A stretch of DNA of 57,187 nt, from positions 1 through 57,187 of the forward strand of contig NZ_FNBX01000018.1 in assembly GCF_900102485.1 (NCBI RefSeq), read 5' to 3'. Below, piece by piece: positions 46,636 to 57,187 of this stretch (its first letter is position 1; the number at the start of each line of letters is the position of its first letter). The notes beneath the pieces are model-generated. The model was not told where the DNA came from. It was given only the letters and a program-made list of their open reading frames with translations, and did not search any database. Position numbers and translations under genes: made by a program. Source of the stretch: Desulfovibrio legallii (GTDB lineage Bacteria; Desulfobacterota; Desulfovibrionia; Desulfovibrionales; Desulfovibrionaceae).

Positions 46636-47766
46636 ATGATTTTCCCTTCCGACCGCCCCACCCTGCTCATCACCGGCGGCGCGGGCTTCATCGGATCCTG
46701 CCAGGTTTTGCTGGCCCGGCAGCGCGGTTTTCGGGTGGTCAACCTGGACAAGCTGACCTACGCTGGCAATCTGGAAAATCTGGCCGCCCTGCGCCAGGAT
46801 CCGGAGCACATTTTTGTCCGCGGCGACATCGGCAATGCCGAGCTGGTGGACTATCTGCTGCGCGCCTACACCCCCGACGCCGTGCTCAACTTTGCGGCGG
46901 AAAGCCATGTGGACCGCTCCATCGTGGACCCGGAGGCCTTTGTGCGCACCAACGCGCTGGGCACGGCCGCCCTGCTGCGGACAGTCAAGGACTGGTGGCG
47001 CGGCCTGGACGCGCCCCGGCAGCGGACCTTCCGCTTTCTGCACGTTTCCACGGACGAGGTCTTCGGCGCGCTGCAGCCCGACGACCCGCCCTTTACGGAA
47101 GCCACGCCCTACAGCCCCAACAGCCCCTATGCCGCCTCCAAGGCCGCCAGCGACCATCTGGTCCGGGCCTTTCACGAAACCTACGGCCTGCCCGTCCTGC
47201 TGACCAACTGCTCCAACAACTACGGGCCGCGCCAGTTTCCGGAAAAGCTCATTCCGCTCATGGCCTGCAACGGCCTGGCGGGCCGCCCGCTGCCCGTCTA
47301 TGGCCGGGGGGCCAACATCCGCGACTGGCTGCACGTGGAAGACCACTGCACGGCCATCCTGCGGGTGCTGGAAGCCGCACGCCCAGGCGCGAGCTACAAC
47401 ATCGGCGGCCGGGCCGAGCGCAGCAACCTGGACGTGGTGCAAACCCTCTGCGTCCTGCTGGACGAGCTGGCTCCCGCAACGCAGCCCCACGCGAAGCTGA
47501 TCCGCTTTGTGACTGACCGGCCGGGGCACGACTTCCGCTACGCCATGAACTGCGCCAAGATCGAGCGTGAACTGGGCTGGAAACCGGCGCACGACTTCAC
47601 CTCCGGTCTGCGGGCCACGGTGCGCTGGTATCTGGAAAACCCCGCCTGGGTGGAGCATGTCCAGAGCGGGGCCTACCGCCAGTGGCTGGCCGCCAACTAC
47701 GACGGCCGGAGCATGGCCGCCGCAAGCGCGCCCCCGGAAGACGCTCCCCAAGGGGGCGCGGCATGA
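46636..47766 (+). CDS. rfbB: dTDP-glucose 4,6-dehydratase
   Basis: Converts dTDP-glucose to dTDP-4-keto-6-deoxyglucose. The 376-aa extended SDR starts with the NAD motif [18 protein letters not shown], has [19 protein letters not shown], the Thr/Asp/Glu catalytic set in [13 protein letters not shown] and the YxxxK pair in [18 protein letters not shown], and [16 protein letters not shown]. Complete. First gene of the dTDP-sugar block; its last codons overlap rfbA (ATGA). Two promoter candidates lie upstream. Confidence 0.96.
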   Translation: MIFPSDRPTLLITGGAGFIGSCQVLLARQRGFRVVNLDKLTYAGNLENLAALRQDPEHIFVRGDIGNAELVDYLLRAYTPDAVLNFAAESHVDRSIVDPEAFVRTNALGTAALLRTVKDWWRGLDAPRQRTFRFLHVSTDEVFGALQPDDPPFTEATPYSPNSPYAASKAASDHLVRAFHETYGLPVLLTNCSNNYGPRQFPEKLIPLMACNGLAGRPLPVYGRGANIRDWLHVEDHCTAILRVLEAARPGASYNIGGRAERSNLDVVQTLCVLLDELAPATQPHAKLIRFVTDRPGHDFRYAMNCAKIERELGWKPAHDFTSGLRATVRWYLENPAWVEHVQSGAYRQWLAANYDGRSMAAASAPPEDAPQGGAA

Positions 47767-48656
47767 CCGACTGGAAAGGCATTGTCCTGGCGGGCGGATC
47801 CGGCTCGCGGCTCTATCCGCTGACCCTGAGCGTGAGCAAGCAGCTCATGCCCATCTATGACAAGCCCATGATCTACTACCCGCTGGCCACCCTCATGATG
47901 GCGGGCATCCGGGACATCTGCCTCATCTCCACGCCGGAGCACCTGCCCCTCTACCGGGCCCTGCTCCGCGACGGCTCCCAGTGGGGCTGCCGCCTCCGCT
48001 ATGTGGCGCAGCCCCGGCCCGAAGGCCTGGCCCAGGCCTTTCTGCTGACGGAGGACCACATCGCCGGGCACAACACCTGCCTCATCCTGGGGGACAACGT
48101 TTTTTTCGGCCACGGCCTGCCGGACCTGACCCACGAGGCCATGACGCGGCAGCGCGGGGCCACGGTTTTTGCCTACCATGTGCGCGACCCGCAGCGCTAC
48201 GGCGTGGTGGAATTCGACGCCCAGCGCCGCGTGCTGAGCATTGAAGAAAAGCCCCGGACCCCCAAATCCAACTTCGCGGTCACGGGCCTCTATTTTTATG
48301 ACCAGGACGTGCTGGACATCGCCCGGCGGGTGCGGCCCTCGGCCCGGGGCGAGCTGGAAATCACAGACGTGAACAACGCCTATCTGGAGCGCGGCGACCT
48401 GCATGTGGAGCTCATGGGCCGGGGCATCGCCTGGCTGGACACGGGCACCCACGATTCGCTTATGGACGCCGGGGCCTTTGTGCAGGCCGTGGAAAGCCGG
48501 CAAGGCCTCAAGGTGGCCTGCCTGGAGGAAATCGCCTGGCGGCGGGGCTACATCACCGCCGATCAGGTGCGGGAACTGGCCCGGCCCATGCTCAAAACGG
48601 GCTACGGCCAGTATCTGCTGGAACTGGTGGACACGGGAGGACAAGCATGGAAGTAG
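47763..48656 (+). CDS. rfbA: Glucose-1-phosphate thymidylyltransferase
   Basis: Makes dTDP-glucose from glucose-1-phosphate and dTTP. The 297-aa nucleotidyltransferase has the signature [36 protein letters not shown], the metal-binding [14 protein letters not shown], and [21 protein letters not shown] at 47763 overlaps the rfbB stop; an in-frame start 27 codons upstream lies within rfbB and is rejected. The end overlaps rfbC by 10 bp, so the three are one translational unit. Confidence 0.96.
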   Translation: MTDWKGIVLAGGSGSRLYPLTLSVSKQLMPIYDKPMIYYPLATLMMAGIRDICLISTPEHLPLYRALLRDGSQWGCRLRYVAQPRPEGLAQAFLLTEDHIAGHNTCLILGDNVFFGHGLPDLTHEAMTRQRGATVFAYHVRDPQRYGVVEFDAQRRVLSIEEKPRTPKSNFAVTGLYFYDQDVLDIARRVRPSARGELEITDVNNAYLERGDLHVELMGRGIAWLDTGTHDSLMDAGAFVQAVESRQGLKVACLEEIAWRRGYITADQVRELARPMLKTGYGQYLLELVDTGGQAWK

Positions 48657-49180
48657 TCGCCACGCCCATTGCGGGCGTGCTGCTCATCAAGCCCAAGGTC
48701 TGGGGCGACGCCCGGGGCTATTTTGTGGAAACCTGGCAGCAGGAGCGCTATGCGGCGGCGGGCATGGACCTGCCCTTTGTGCAGGACAACCACTCCATGT
48801 CCGCCTACGGCATCCTGCGCGGCCTGCACTTTCAGAAAACCCGGCCCCAGGGCAAGCTGGTCTCCGTTTCCCTGGGCAAGGTCTTTGACGTGGCCGTGGA
48901 CATCCGGCACAATTCCCCCACCTTCGGCCAGTGGTACGGCGTGGAACTGACCCAGGAAAACCAGTGGCAGCTCTGGATCGCGCCGGGCCTGGCCCACGGC
49001 TTTGCCGTCACCAGTAAAACAGCCCACTTCCATTACAAGTGCACAGACTACTACTGCCCGCAGGACGAAGGGGCCATCCGCTGGAACGACCCCACCTTCA
49101 ACGTGCGCTGGCCGCTGGAACATCCCAAACTTTCCGCCAAGGATGCGGCAGCCCCGTGCTGGAGCGAGGCCAGCCTTTAG
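48647..49180 (+). CDS. rfbC: dTDP-4-dehydrorhamnose 3,5-epimerase
   Basis: Double epimerase giving dTDP-4-keto-L-rhamnose. The 177-aa cupin-fold RmlC has [20 protein letters not shown], the active-site His and Lys in [18 protein letters not shown] (His plus the catalytic Asp partner further on), [20 protein letters not shown] and [20 protein letters not shown]. Complete. Its stop codon TAG is the first three bases of the dispersed repeat at 49178. The expected partner rfbD (rhamnose reductase) does not follow. Confidence 0.95.
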   Translation: MEVVATPIAGVLLIKPKVWGDARGYFVETWQQERYAAAGMDLPFVQDNHSMSAYGILRGLHFQKTRPQGKLVSVSLGKVFDVAVDIRHNSPTFGQWYGVELTQENQWQLWIAPGLAHGFAVTSKTAHFHYKCTDYYCPQDEGAIRWNDPTFNVRWPLEHPKLSAKDAAAPCWSEASL

Positions 49181-49268
49181 AGCAGACTAACTTTGAGAAT
49201 ATGCATTCTCAAAGTTTACGGCACGCGCGTTTTTGCGCTTACCAGCGCAAATAACTTGCGCTTACGCC
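49178..49268 (+). repeat. Dispersed intergenic two-hairpin repeat, copy 2
   Basis: TAGAGCAGACTAACTTTGAG..., with a perfect 10-bp dyad CTTTGAGAAT-ATGC-ATTCTCAAAG at 49190-49213 and a second hairpin GCGCAA-N5-TTGCGC. It is the reverse complement of the element at 11284-11375 with high similarity, including the linker TTTACGGCA. It follows rfbC and would act as an mRNA end or stability element. Confidence 0.8.
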
Positions 49269-49323
49269 TCCACAGCGGGCGCCCGCTCCGGACAAGCGCG
49301 TGCCATTCGTATAAGGTGTTGTC

Positions 49324-50739
49324 ATGAATATCGATCTTTCCTGTTTCAAGGCCTACGACATCCGCGGCCGCGTGCCGGACGCGCTCAACGCTCCCCTGGC
49401 CCGCGCCCTGGGCCGCGCTGTGGCCGAAGTGCTCAACGCGCGTCGGGTTGTGCTGGGGCGGGACGCCCGGCTCTCCGGCCCCTTGCTGCGCGACGCCCTG
49501 GCCGCGGGCCTGCGCGAAGCCGGAGCGCAGGCGACGGACCTGGGCCTCTGCGGCACGGAAGAAATCTACTACGCCGCCGCCAACCATCCTTATGACGCAG
49601 GCGTGATGATCACCGGCAGCCACAACCCGGCGGACGAAAACGGCTTCAAAATCGTGCGCGCCGGGGCCGTGCCCGTCAGCGGGGATTCCGGCCTGCACGC
49701 CCTGCGCGACCGCGTGGCGCAACTGCTGGCCAACGAGGCCGCGCGGGACGAGGCCGCCCAGGGAGCGAAGGAGCCGGCTCCGGAACTGGCCGCCGCCTCC
49801 TATCGAGAACAGTATGTGCGCTGGCTGCTGGACTACAGCGGCGCGGCGCAGTGGGCGACGCAGACCGAGCGGCCGCTCGCCATCGTGGCCGACGCGGGCA
49901 ACGGCTGCGCCGGGCTGGTTCTGCAGGAACTGGCCGCCGCCCTGCCCTGCCGGTTTGTCTGCCGTCAGATGGAGCCGGACGGCGCCTTCCCCCACGGGGT
50001 GCCCAATCCTCTGCTGCCGGAACGCCGGGCCGCCACGGCCGCGGCCGTGCGCGAGGCCGGGGCCGACCTGGGCCTGGCCTGGGATGGCGACTTTGACCGC
50101 TGCTTCTTCTACGACGGCGAAGGCAACTTCATCGAGGGCTATTACTGCGTGGGCCTGCTGGCCGGGGAGCTGCTGCGCCGCTTTCCCGGCGGCAAGGTGG
50201 TGCACGACACGCGGGTCTACTGGAACACCCGCGAGGTGGTCCTGGCCGCCGGGGGCACGCCCATTATGGGCAAGACAGGGCACGCCTTCATGAAGGAGCG
50301 CCTGCGCGCCGAAGACGCGGTTTACGGCGGCGAAATGAGCGCCCACCACTATTTTCGGGATTTTGCCTACTGCGATTCGGGCATGCTGCCCTGGCTGCTG
50401 GTGCTGGGGCTTTTGCGGCGCACGGGCCGCCCCCTGGCCGAGCTGGTGGCCGAGCGCATGACCCGCTACCCCTGCAGCGGCGAAATCAACCGCCGCGTGA
50501 TGGACGCCCCGGCCCTGATGCGACAGGTGCGGGAGCGCTACGCGCCCGGCGCGCTCCACGAGGACAGCGTGGACGGCGTGAATCTGGAATTTGCAGACTG
50601 GCGCTTCAACCTGCGCATGTCCAATACCGAACCCCTGCTGCGCCTGAATGTGGAAACGCGCGGCGACCGCGCCCTGCTGGAAGACAAAACCGGCGAGTTG
50701 CTGCGGTTTCTGGACGCAGGCGGAGCTGCGGGGGCGTAG
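49324..50739 (+). CDS. manB: Phosphomannomutase / phosphoglucomutase
   Basis: Interconverts mannose-6-phosphate and mannose-1-phosphate for GDP-mannose. The 471-aa alpha-D-phosphohexomutase has the FKAYDIRGRVPDALN start, the phosphoserine loop MITGSHNPADENGFKI, the metal loop AWDGDFDRCFFYDGEG, the sugar-binding YGGEMSAHHYFRDF and the phosphate-binding C-terminus RMSNTEPLLRLNVE. The specificity loop GEMSAHH favours the mannose/glucose type. Starts 56 bp after the dispersed repeat; manC follows 164 bp later from its own promoter. Confidence 0.93.
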   Translation: MNIDLSCFKAYDIRGRVPDALNAPLARALGRAVAEVLNARRVVLGRDARLSGPLLRDALAAGLREAGAQATDLGLCGTEEIYYAAANHPYDAGVMITGSHNPADENGFKIVRAGAVPVSGDSGLHALRDRVAQLLANEAARDEAAQGAKEPAPELAAASYREQYVRWLLDYSGAAQWATQTERPLAIVADAGNGCAGLVLQELAAALPCRFVCRQMEPDGAFPHGVPNPLLPERRAATAAAVREAGADLGLAWDGDFDRCFFYDGEGNFIEGYYCVGLLAGELLRRFPGGKVVHDTRVYWNTREVVLAAGGTPIMGKTGHAFMKERLRAEDAVYGGEMSAHHYFRDFAYCDSGMLPWLLVLGLLRRTGRPLAELVAERMTRYPCSGEINRRVMDAPALMRQVRERYAPGALHEDSVDGVNLEFADWRFNLRMSNTEPLLRLNVETRGDRALLEDKTGELLRFLDAGGAAGA

Positions 50740-50813
50740 GGGCGGGCGGACGCGCAGGCGCTTATACAGCTGGAGCGCGGCTGCAGCCGCATACCGCCCG
50801 CCGGACAGCGGCC

Positions 50814-50842
50814 TTGTTTCAGGACGGCAGGCGGGCTATACT
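50814..50842 (+). promoter_or_regulatory. Sigma-70 promoter of manC-gmd-fcl
   Basis: TTGTTT (50814-50819), exactly 17 bp, TATACT (50837-50842); the start would be near 50849, ~55 bp before the manC ATG. Confidence 0.65.
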
Positions 50843-50903
50843 CTCCCCGGATATGGCCTGTGCCATACGATACTTTCCAACACGGCGTAACTGCGAGGCA
50901 TCC

Positions 50904-52334
50904 ATGCCGGACATTGTTCCCGTCATTCTCTGCGGCGGCAGCGGCACGCGGCTCTGGCCGCTTTCGCGCGAGGCCTACCCCAAGCAGTTTGTGGACCTGG
51001 GCGAAGGGCGCACCTTGTTCAAAGATACGGTGGCCCGCGCCGCCGCTGTGGCCCCGGACGCCGCGCCCGTTATCGTCTGCAATGAAGAACACCGCTTCTA
51101 TGTGACCGCCGCCCTCTACCAGTGCGGCGTCAGCGGCACGGTGCTGCTGGAGCCCGCCCCGCGCAACACGGCCCCCGCCATCGCTCTGGCGGCCCTGGCC
51201 CTGACCGCCGCAGGCGCGGATCCCTGCATGCTGGTGCTGCCCTCAGACCACGCCATTGCGGACGCGAACGTCTTCGCGGCAGGCGTGGCGCGCGCCGCGC
51301 GTCTGGCCGCGCAAGGGCGCATCGTCACCTTCGGCATTGCGCCCACGGCCCCGGAGACGGGTTTCGGCTACATCGAACAGGGCGCGCCGCTGGGCGAGGA
51401 CGGTTTTGCCGTGGCCCGCTTTGCGGAAAAGCCCGACCAGGCTACGGCCGCGGCCATGCTGGCCCAGGGCGGCTACCTGTGGAACAGCGGCATGTTCCTG
51501 CTGCGGGCCTCCGTCTATCTGCAGGAGCTGGCGCGCTGCGCGCCGGAGATGGCCGCGGCCTGCCGCGCCGCCTGGGAAGGGCACACAAACGACGGCGTAT
51601 TCTGCCGGCCGGACAAGGACGCCTTTCTGGCCGCGCCCGCCGACTCCATTGACTACGCCGTCATGGAGCACACCACGCTGGCGGCCGTGACGCCGCTGGC
51701 CACGGGCTGGAGCGACCTGGGCTCCTGGGAGGCCTTTTATCAGGCCGGGGCCGCCGATGCGGCGGGCAACGTCTGCGCCGGGGACGTACTGCTGGAAGAC
51801 GCCGCAGACTGCTACTGCAACGCCACCCACCGGCTGCTGGCCGTTATGGGCGTGCGCGATCTGGTGGTGGTGGAAACGCGGGACGCCGTGCTGGTGGCCC
51901 CGCGGGAGCAAGCGCAGAACGTCAAAAAAATCGTGGGCCGTCTGCAGCGCGCCGGGCGGCCGGAATGCCGCCAGCATCCGCTGGTCTACCGGCCCTGGGG
52001 CAGCTACGAGACCCTTGCCCTGGGCGGGCGTTTTCAGGTCAAGCGCATTGTGGTCAATCCCGGCGCGGAGCTCTCCTTACAGATGCACCACCACCGCGCC
52101 GAACACTGGGTGGTGGTCAGCGGCACGGCCGAGGTCACCAACGGCGCGGAGGTGCGCCTTTACACGGAAAACCAGTCTACCTATATTCCTGTGGGAACCC
52201 GGCACCGGCTCAAAAACCCCGGCGTCATCCCCTTGGTGCTCATTGAGATCCAGTCCGGCTCCTATCTGGGTGAGGACGACATTGTGCGCTTTGCGGACGT
52301 CTACGGCCGCGAGGACAAACGTCCGCGGCCATGA
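50904..52334 (+). CDS. manC: Mannose-1-phosphate guanylyltransferase / mannose-6-phosphate isomerase
   Basis: Bifunctional enzyme giving GDP-mannose (type II PMI family). The N-terminal nucleotidyltransferase domain has [22 protein letters not shown] and FAEKPD; the C-terminal cupin PMI domain has [40 protein letters not shown] and [16 protein letters not shown]. 476 aa from the ATG at 50904; the longer open frame upstream spans the promoter and is rejected. Provides substrate for the following gmd. Confidence 0.95.
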   Translation: MPDIVPVILCGGSGTRLWPLSREAYPKQFVDLGEGRTLFKDTVARAAAVAPDAAPVIVCNEEHRFYVTAALYQCGVSGTVLLEPAPRNTAPAIALAALALTAAGADPCMLVLPSDHAIADANVFAAGVARAARLAAQGRIVTFGIAPTAPETGFGYIEQGAPLGEDGFAVARFAEKPDQATAAAMLAQGGYLWNSGMFLLRASVYLQELARCAPEMAAACRAAWEGHTNDGVFCRPDKDAFLAAPADSIDYAVMEHTTLAAVTPLATGWSDLGSWEAFYQAGAADAAGNVCAGDVLLEDAADCYCNATHRLLAVMGVRDLVVVETRDAVLVAPREQAQNVKKIVGRLQRAGRPECRQHPLVYRPWGSYETLALGGRFQVKRIVVNPGAELSLQMHHHRAEHWVVVSGTAEVTNGAEVRLYTENQSTYIPVGTRHRLKNPGVIPLVLIEIQSGSYLGEDDIVRFADVYGREDKRPRP

Positions 52335-52473
52335 CGCCTTCCGCCCGCTTCACGGCGTGCAGTGCGGTGGACAAGAACACGGACTCAGGATATTCTATTA
52401 CGATTTTGTTGCAGACCAGCTTCTCTGCGGGGAGCGTCACGCCCCGCGCAGCAAAGGATATGTGCCTGACATC

Positions 52474-53622
52474 ATGAAAAAAGCGCTGATCACCGGCATC
52501 ACCGGCCAGGACGGGGCCTACCTCGCGGAATTTCTGTTGCACAAGGGCTATGAGGTGCACGGCATCAAGCGCCGGGCCTCGCTCTTCAATACGGATCGCA
52601 TCGACCACCTCTATCAGGATCCGCACGCCCAGGAGCGCCGCTTTATCCTGCACTACGGGGATCTGAGCGACTCCAGCAACTTGGTTCGCATCATGCAGGA
52701 AGTGCGGCCCGACGAGGTTTACAACCTGGCCGCCCAGAGCCACGTGCAGGTCTCCTTTGAATCGCCGGAATACACGGCGGACGTGGACGCCCTGGGCGCG
52801 CTGCGCCTGCTGGAGGCCATCCGCATCGCCGGGCTCACGGAGACCACGCGGTTCTATCAGGCCTCCACTTCCGAGCTGTTCGGCCTGGTGCAGGAGGTGC
52901 CGCAGACGGAAAAGACGCCGTTCTATCCGCGCTCGCCTTACGCCTGCGCCAAGCTCTACGCCTACTGGATCACGGTCAACTACCGCGAGGCCTACGGCCT
53001 GTACGCCTGCAACGGCATCCTGTTCAACCACGAGTCTCCCATCCGGGGCGAGACCTTCGTCACCCGCAAGATCACCCGCGCCCTGGCCCGCATGGTTCTG
53101 GGGCTGCAGGATTGCTGCTACCTGGGCAACCTCAACGCCAAGCGAGATTGGGGCCACGCCCGCGACTATGTGGAAATGCAGTGGCTTATGCTGCAGCAGG
53201 ACGCGCCGGAGGATTTTGTCATCGCCACGGGGCGGCAGTTTTCGGTGCGGGATTTCGTCAACGCGGCGGCGGCGGAAATGGGCCTCAGCCTGACCTGGCA
53301 GGGCGCGGGCGTGGAGGAAACGGGCACGCTGGCCGCTGTGGATCAGGATCGTCTGCGCCGGGCCGCCGGCGACCGCCAGGGCCTGGAATGCCGCCTCAAA
53401 CCCGGCGACGTCATCGTGCGGGTGGACCCGCGCTACTTCCGCCCCACAGAGGTGGAAACCCTGCTGGGTGATCCGGCCAAGGCCAAGCAGAAGCTGGGCT
53501 GGGAGCCCAGAACCAGCTTTGAGGACATGGTGGCGGAAATGGCCCGCGAAGACCTGAGCTTAAGCATGCGCGACGCCCTCTGCCGGGTGGCGGGCTTCAG
53601 AACCTTCAGCCACAATGAGTAG
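52474..53622 (+). CDS. gmd: GDP-mannose 4,6-dehydratase
   Basis: Makes GDP-4-keto-6-deoxymannose from GDP-mannose. The 382-aa SDR has the NADP motif [59 protein letters not shown], the YxxxK pair in [15 protein letters not shown] and [19 protein letters not shown], all diagnostic. ATG at 52474 has AAAGGA 14 bases upstream; a GTG four codons earlier is possible. Its last 8 bases overlap fcl. 139 bp separate it from manC. Confidence 0.95.
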   Translation: MKKALITGITGQDGAYLAEFLLHKGYEVHGIKRRASLFNTDRIDHLYQDPHAQERRFILHYGDLSDSSNLVRIMQEVRPDEVYNLAAQSHVQVSFESPEYTADVDALGALRLLEAIRIAGLTETTRFYQASTSELFGLVQEVPQTEKTPFYPRSPYACAKLYAYWITVNYREAYGLYACNGILFNHESPIRGETFVTRKITRALARMVLGLQDCCYLGNLNAKRDWGHARDYVEMQWLMLQQDAPEDFVIATGRQFSVRDFVNAAAAEMGLSLTWQGAGVEETGTLAAVDQDRLRRAAGDRQGLECRLKPGDVIVRVDPRYFRPTEVETLLGDPAKAKQKLGWEPRTSFEDMVAEMAREDLSLSMRDALCRVAGFRTFSHNE

Positions 53623-54571
53623 CGCGGTGGATAAAAACGCTCGCATCTATGTAGCCGGGCACCGCGGCCTGGTGGGCAGCGCCCTGTGCCGCGCCCTGAA
53701 CCGCGCGGGTTACGCGCGTCTGCTCACCCGCACCCATGCGGAGCTGGACCTCTGCGACCAGGCGGCCGTGGCGGCCTTCTTTGCGGCCCAGCGACCGGAC
53801 GTGGTCATCCTGGCCGCCGCCAAGGTGGGCGGCATCAAGGCCAACGCCGCCTATCCGGCGGAGTTCATCCACCAGAATCTGCAAATCCAGAACAACGTCA
53901 TCCACAGCGCCTGGCGCAACGGCTGCCAAAAACTGCTTTTTCTGGGCTCCTCCTGCATCTATCCCAAGCTCTGCCCGCAGCCCATCAAGGAAGAGTATCT
54001 GCTTACCGGCCCGCTGGAGCCCACCAATGACGCCTACGCCCTGGCCAAAATCGCGGGCATCAAGATGTGCCAGGCCTACCGCAGGCAGTACGGCTTTGAC
54101 GCCATCAGCGCCATGCCCACCAATCTCTACGGCCCAGGCGACAACTACCATCCGGAGAACAGCCATGTGGTCCCGGCGCTCATCCGCCGCTTTCACGAGG
54201 CCAAGGCGGCCGGCGCGGCGGCGGTGGCCATCTGGGGCACGGGCACGCCCCTGCGCGAATTTTTGTATGTGGACGACATGGCCGAAGCCTGCGTGTTTCT
54301 GCTGGAAAACTACTCGGATTTCGAGCAGGTGAACGTGGGCTGCCAGAAAGAATGCACCATTCTGGATCTGGCCCGCCGCGTGGCCCAGGTGGTGGGCTAT
54401 CAAGGCAGCATTGTTACGGATCCCTCCAAGCCCGACGGCACGCCGCGCAAACTTCTGGATTGCGGCAAGCTCTTCGCCATGGGCTGGCGGCCCCGCGTGG
54501 GGCTGGAGGAAGGCCTGCGCGCGGCGTATGGGGATTTTTGCGCCCGTAATGGGGCGGGGGCCGCATGCTGA
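53615..54571 (+). CDS. fcl: GDP-L-fucose synthase
   Basis: Epimerase/reductase giving GDP-L-fucose from the Gmd product. The 318-aa SDR has [38 protein letters not shown], the family signature [20 protein letters not shown] and the YxxxK pair in [18 protein letters not shown], plus [19 protein letters not shown]. Complete. Overlaps gmd at its start and the ABC transporter gene by 7 bp at its end. Together with manB, manC and gmd the full GDP-fucose route is present. Confidence 0.96.
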   Translation: MSSAVDKNARIYVAGHRGLVGSALCRALNRAGYARLLTRTHAELDLCDQAAVAAFFAAQRPDVVILAAAKVGGIKANAAYPAEFIHQNLQIQNNVIHSAWRNGCQKLLFLGSSCIYPKLCPQPIKEEYLLTGPLEPTNDAYALAKIAGIKMCQAYRRQYGFDAISAMPTNLYGPGDNYHPENSHVVPALIRRFHEAKAAGAAAVAIWGTGTPLREFLYVDDMAEACVFLLENYSDFEQVNVGCQKECTILDLARRVAQVVGYQGSIVTDPSKPDGTPRKLLDCGKLFAMGWRPRVGLEEGLRAAYGDFCARNGAGAAC

Positions 54572-56385
54572 ATCCGCAGATCGGCAAAGTATTTCGCGCC
54601 ATCTACACCCGCCTGAGCAGGGATCTGCAACGGCGCTTCTGGCGGGTCATGAGCCTTTCCACCGTCGTGGCTTTGACCGAATTTGTGCTTACCGCCGCCG
54701 TGTCCCTGCTGGGCGTGGTGCTGGCCTCGCCGCAGACCATTGCCCAGTCCGGCATTATGCACAGGCTGGTGGCTTTGTGGCCGCCCTTGCGCCCGGTGAC
54801 CGAAGACCCGCGCCTTTTGTTGATTGTCCTGTTGACAGGCCTGTGCGGAGCCGTACTCTGCAAATCCCTGGCCCTGGCCCTGCTCACCTGGCGGCAGGCC
54901 AGCTTCAGCCAGGCCGTCAACCTGGAGATGGGCCGACGGCTGTTCCACGGCTTTGTGCACGCGCCCTACCTCTGGCATGTGGAGCAAAGGGTCAGTGACC
55001 TATCCACGGCTCTCGGCTGGCGCAACAGCATCGGAATGTATTATTTTGCCGTTGTACAGGCACTGGCGCAAGTGGCAGTGGCTGCCCTGTTACTGGCCGT
55101 TGTCCTTGTGGTGACGCCCTTGGCGGGCACAGTAGTACTTGCGGGCACCGGCCTGTGCGCCTTTGTCATGTTTCGCCTGAGCCGCAAACTGGTCAACAAA
55201 TACAGTAGAGAATTAACCGTTGCACAACGTGATTCTGGGCGCATTACACATACGGCCCTGTATGGCGTGCGCGAACTAATGATCTACCGCCAGCAGGCCG
55301 CCTTTGAAGCCCGCTATTTGCAACACGAAGGACGGGTAGCGCACGCCCAGGCGCTTCTGCCTCTCTGCCACCCCCTGCCCTCCTGGACGCTGGAATGGGT
55401 GGGCATGGCGCTGCTGCTGGGGGCAGTCGTTCTGCTGTACTGGCAAAACGTCGGCGTGGCCCGCACTGTGGGCACCCTCACCCTGCTGGCCGCCGTAGCC
55501 TGGCGCCTGCTGCCCACCATGAACAAGCTGGTGCAACAACTGCTCATTATGCAGCAGCAGATCCCGCAGATCGAACCCGTGCTGCGCAAACTGGACGAAG
55601 TGGCCGACCTGCCGCGCACGGATACTGCTACGGCGCAGGAGTGCCCCTTGCAGGAAGCACTGCGCCTGGAGGACGTCTCCTTCCGCTACCCCAACACTGC
55701 AGAGGGCAAGCCCGATGCCCTGCGCCACTTACAAATCCGCATTCCGCGCGGAAGCATGGTGGGCTTTGTGGGCCCTTCCGGCGCGGGCAAAAGCACCATC
55801 GTGGGCCTGCTGACCGGCCTTTTCCCACCTACGGCCGGTCGGATGCTGGTGGACGGCCGCCCCATGGATGTGGCCCTGCGCGAGGGCTGGATCCGCCGCA
55901 TCGGCTATGTGCCCCAGTCGCCCTTTCTGCTCAATGCCAGCATTGCGGAGAACGTGGCCTTCAGCCATTGGGGTTCCACTGTGGACCGCGAACGGGTGCG
56001 CCAGTGCTGCCGCATGGCGGCTATGGACTTTGTGGATGATTTGGACCAAAATATTGACACCGTCATAGGCGAACGCGGCGTGCGCCTTTCCGGCGGGCAA
56101 GTGCAGCGTGTAGCCATTGCCCGCGCGCTGTACAACGATCCGCAGTTCATCCTGTTTGACGAGGCCACCAGCGCCCTGGACGGCGCGGCGGAACAGGCTA
56201 TCCAACAGACCATCAACAGCCTGCGCGAACGCATGACCCTGGTGGTAGTGGCCCACAGGTTGAGTACGGTGGAAGCCTGCGATTATGTGTACTGGATAGA
56301 CGGTGGCGCGGTACGCATGGAAGGGACGTCGGCAGCAGTCCTACCGGCATATGCGGCATATCTGGATTTAAAAAAAATCAAATAA
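54565..56385 (+). CDS. ABC transporter with fused membrane and ATPase domains (PglK/MsbA-like flippase)
   Basis: 606 aa. An N-terminal six-helix ABC exporter domain (for example [41 protein letters not shown]) is followed from ~residue 350 by an ATPase with Walker [11 protein letters not shown]-loop YVPQSPF, signature [15 protein letters not shown], Walker [13 protein letters not shown] and switch His [11 protein letters not shown]. The layout resembles PglK-like flippases that move lipid-linked oligosaccharides; position after fcl supports export of a fucose-containing glycan. Its start overlaps fcl by 7 bp, but base composition and codon use become less GC-rich along it. Confidence 0.85.
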   Translation: MLNPQIGKVFRAIYTRLSRDLQRRFWRVMSLSTVVALTEFVLTAAVSLLGVVLASPQTIAQSGIMHRLVALWPPLRPVTEDPRLLLIVLLTGLCGAVLCKSLALALLTWRQASFSQAVNLEMGRRLFHGFVHAPYLWHVEQRVSDLSTALGWRNSIGMYYFAVVQALAQVAVAALLLAVVLVVTPLAGTVVLAGTGLCAFVMFRLSRKLVNKYSRELTVAQRDSGRITHTALYGVRELMIYRQQAAFEARYLQHEGRVAHAQALLPLCHPLPSWTLEWVGMALLLGAVVLLYWQNVGVARTVGTLTLLAAVAWRLLPTMNKLVQQLLIMQQQIPQIEPVLRKLDEVADLPRTDTATAQECPLQEALRLEDVSFRYPNTAEGKPDALRHLQIRIPRGSMVGFVGPSGAGKSTIVGLLTGLFPPTAGRMLVDGRPMDVALREGWIRRIGYVPQSPFLLNASIAENVAFSHWGSTVDRERVRQCCRMAAMDFVDDLDQNIDTVIGERGVRLSGGQVQRVAIARALYNDPQFILFDEATSALDGAAEQAIQQTINSLRERMTLVVVAHRLSTVEACDYVYWIDGGAVRMEGTSAAVLPAYAAYLDLKKIK

Positions 56386-56804
<419 letters not shown>

Positions 56805-56852
56805 ACTCATAGCCACCTCATCGGCCAATGATTATTGTTTTCATTAAATATT

Positions 56853-57187
56853 GGGTAGTGTCCAGAATTTTTCGCACATTTCGTAGCGGCCCGCGTGGTC
56901 AGGATTTTTGGGTCTGCCTTAAGGCGCTGGCGCGGGCCTTGCGAGCGGTACATTCAAAGATGCCGCGGCTGCAAGGGCCGTGACAGCGCCGACGCTATTC
57001 TGCTTCCTCCCTGGACATGCACAGATACCGCTGTGTGCCCCATTTCTGGCCCGCCATATAGCGCAGCCGGGCCGCTACCAGCATTAAGGCCGCGTGCCCA
57101 TCGGGAAAGCTCCCCACCACCCGCGTTCGCCGCCGAATTTCACGATTCAGCCTTTCGAGCGGGTTATTTGTCCGAATATGCCGCCAG
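56853..57187 (-). mobile_element. IS256-family insertion sequence, one end (partial)
   Basis: The terminal sequence GGGTAGTGTCCAGAATTTT at about 56853 looks like the end of an IS256-family terminal repeat. The transposase C-terminus is on the minus strand and continues past the window edge. The other end is outside, so the target duplication and exact boundary cannot be read. It lies directly behind the pseB fragment. Confidence 0.75.
56995..57187 (-). CDS. IS256-family transposase, C-terminal 63 residues
   Basis: Partial gene: it runs off the window on the right, with only the last 63 residues here, ending at TAG 56995-56997. The sequence has HIRTNNPLERLNREIRRRTR then VVGSFPDGHAALMLVAARL and RYMSREEAE-like ending (YLCMSREEAE), which are diagnostic for the IS256/Mutator transposase C-terminus. 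The catalytic Glu of the DDE set is in the PLERLNREIRRRT helix. Intact as far as seen. Confidence 0.9.
   Translation of the reverse strand, partial: WRHIRTNNPLERLNREIRRRTRVVGSFPDGHAALMLVAARLRYMAGQKWGTQRYLCMSREEAE

Overview
The window is about 57 kb of GC-rich, densely coded bacterial DNA. I infer a member of the Desulfovibrionaceae (sulfate-reducing delta-proteobacteria, now Desulfobacterota). The grounds are the class of hybrid cluster protein (N-terminal C-X2-C-X8-C-X5-C), the guaB-guaA-tatB-tatC-hisB-lipoprotein-hisA gene order, a TauE/SafE exporter, a futalosine-type UbiA prenyltransferase, and several lineage-type hypothetical proteins. No rRNA, tRNA or CRISPR array was seen. Long open frames on the strand opposite real genes are GC-rich shadows and are left out.

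Layout. 1-6030 (minus): aminotransferase, homoserine dehydrogenase, YjbQ, CPA2 antiporter and dinB (cut by the window edge). 6250-9773 (plus): mtnA, a surface-carbohydrate protein and a C_GCAxxG_C_C protein. 10054-14903: a TauE/SafE exporter and a small membrane protein, divergent from an NtrB/NtrC-type two-component pair, with a sigma-54-like promoter and a dyad between them. 15010-17896 (minus): rimM-khpA-rpsP-ffh. 18112-25176 (plus): guaBA, tatBC, hisB, a lipoprotein and hisA. 25445-29180: a small conserved protein, a large TPR-like membrane protein with a retroviral-type CCHC zinc-knuckle motif, and a MoaE-like protein. 29242-34222 (minus): ftsY, a sensor with a degenerate HPt domain, murJ and queF. 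34392-39395 (plus): mogA, ubiA-like, a Crp/Fnr regulator, a cupin and hcp, with a perfect 18-bp dyad in front of cupin-hcp. 39489-46066 (minus): a MacAB-TolC-type efflux operon with its own OmpR-type two-component system; macA carries a frameshift. 46636-56385 (plus): surface-polysaccharide cluster: dTDP-sugar genes rfbBAC without rfbD, GDP-fucose genes manB-manC-gmd-fcl, and an ABC flippase. 56448-57187: a truncated low-GC PseB-type dehydratase fragment followed by the end of an IS256-family element.

The most interesting signals are regulatory circuits that can be read directly: (i) two-component system, inverted-repeat enhancer and sigma-54-like promoter in front of the TauE/SafE operon; (ii) Crp/Fnr gene and a perfect dyad centred 41.5 bp upstream of the predicted start of cupin-hcp; (iii) GTTAAG-N5-GTTAAG direct repeats in front of the macA operon, beside an OmpR/PmrA-like regulator. 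Also notable are the bacterial CCHC zinc knuckle, the HPt-like domain with Gln in place of the phospho-acceptor His, a long low-complexity N-terminus on TatC, and a dispersed two-hairpin intergenic repeat.
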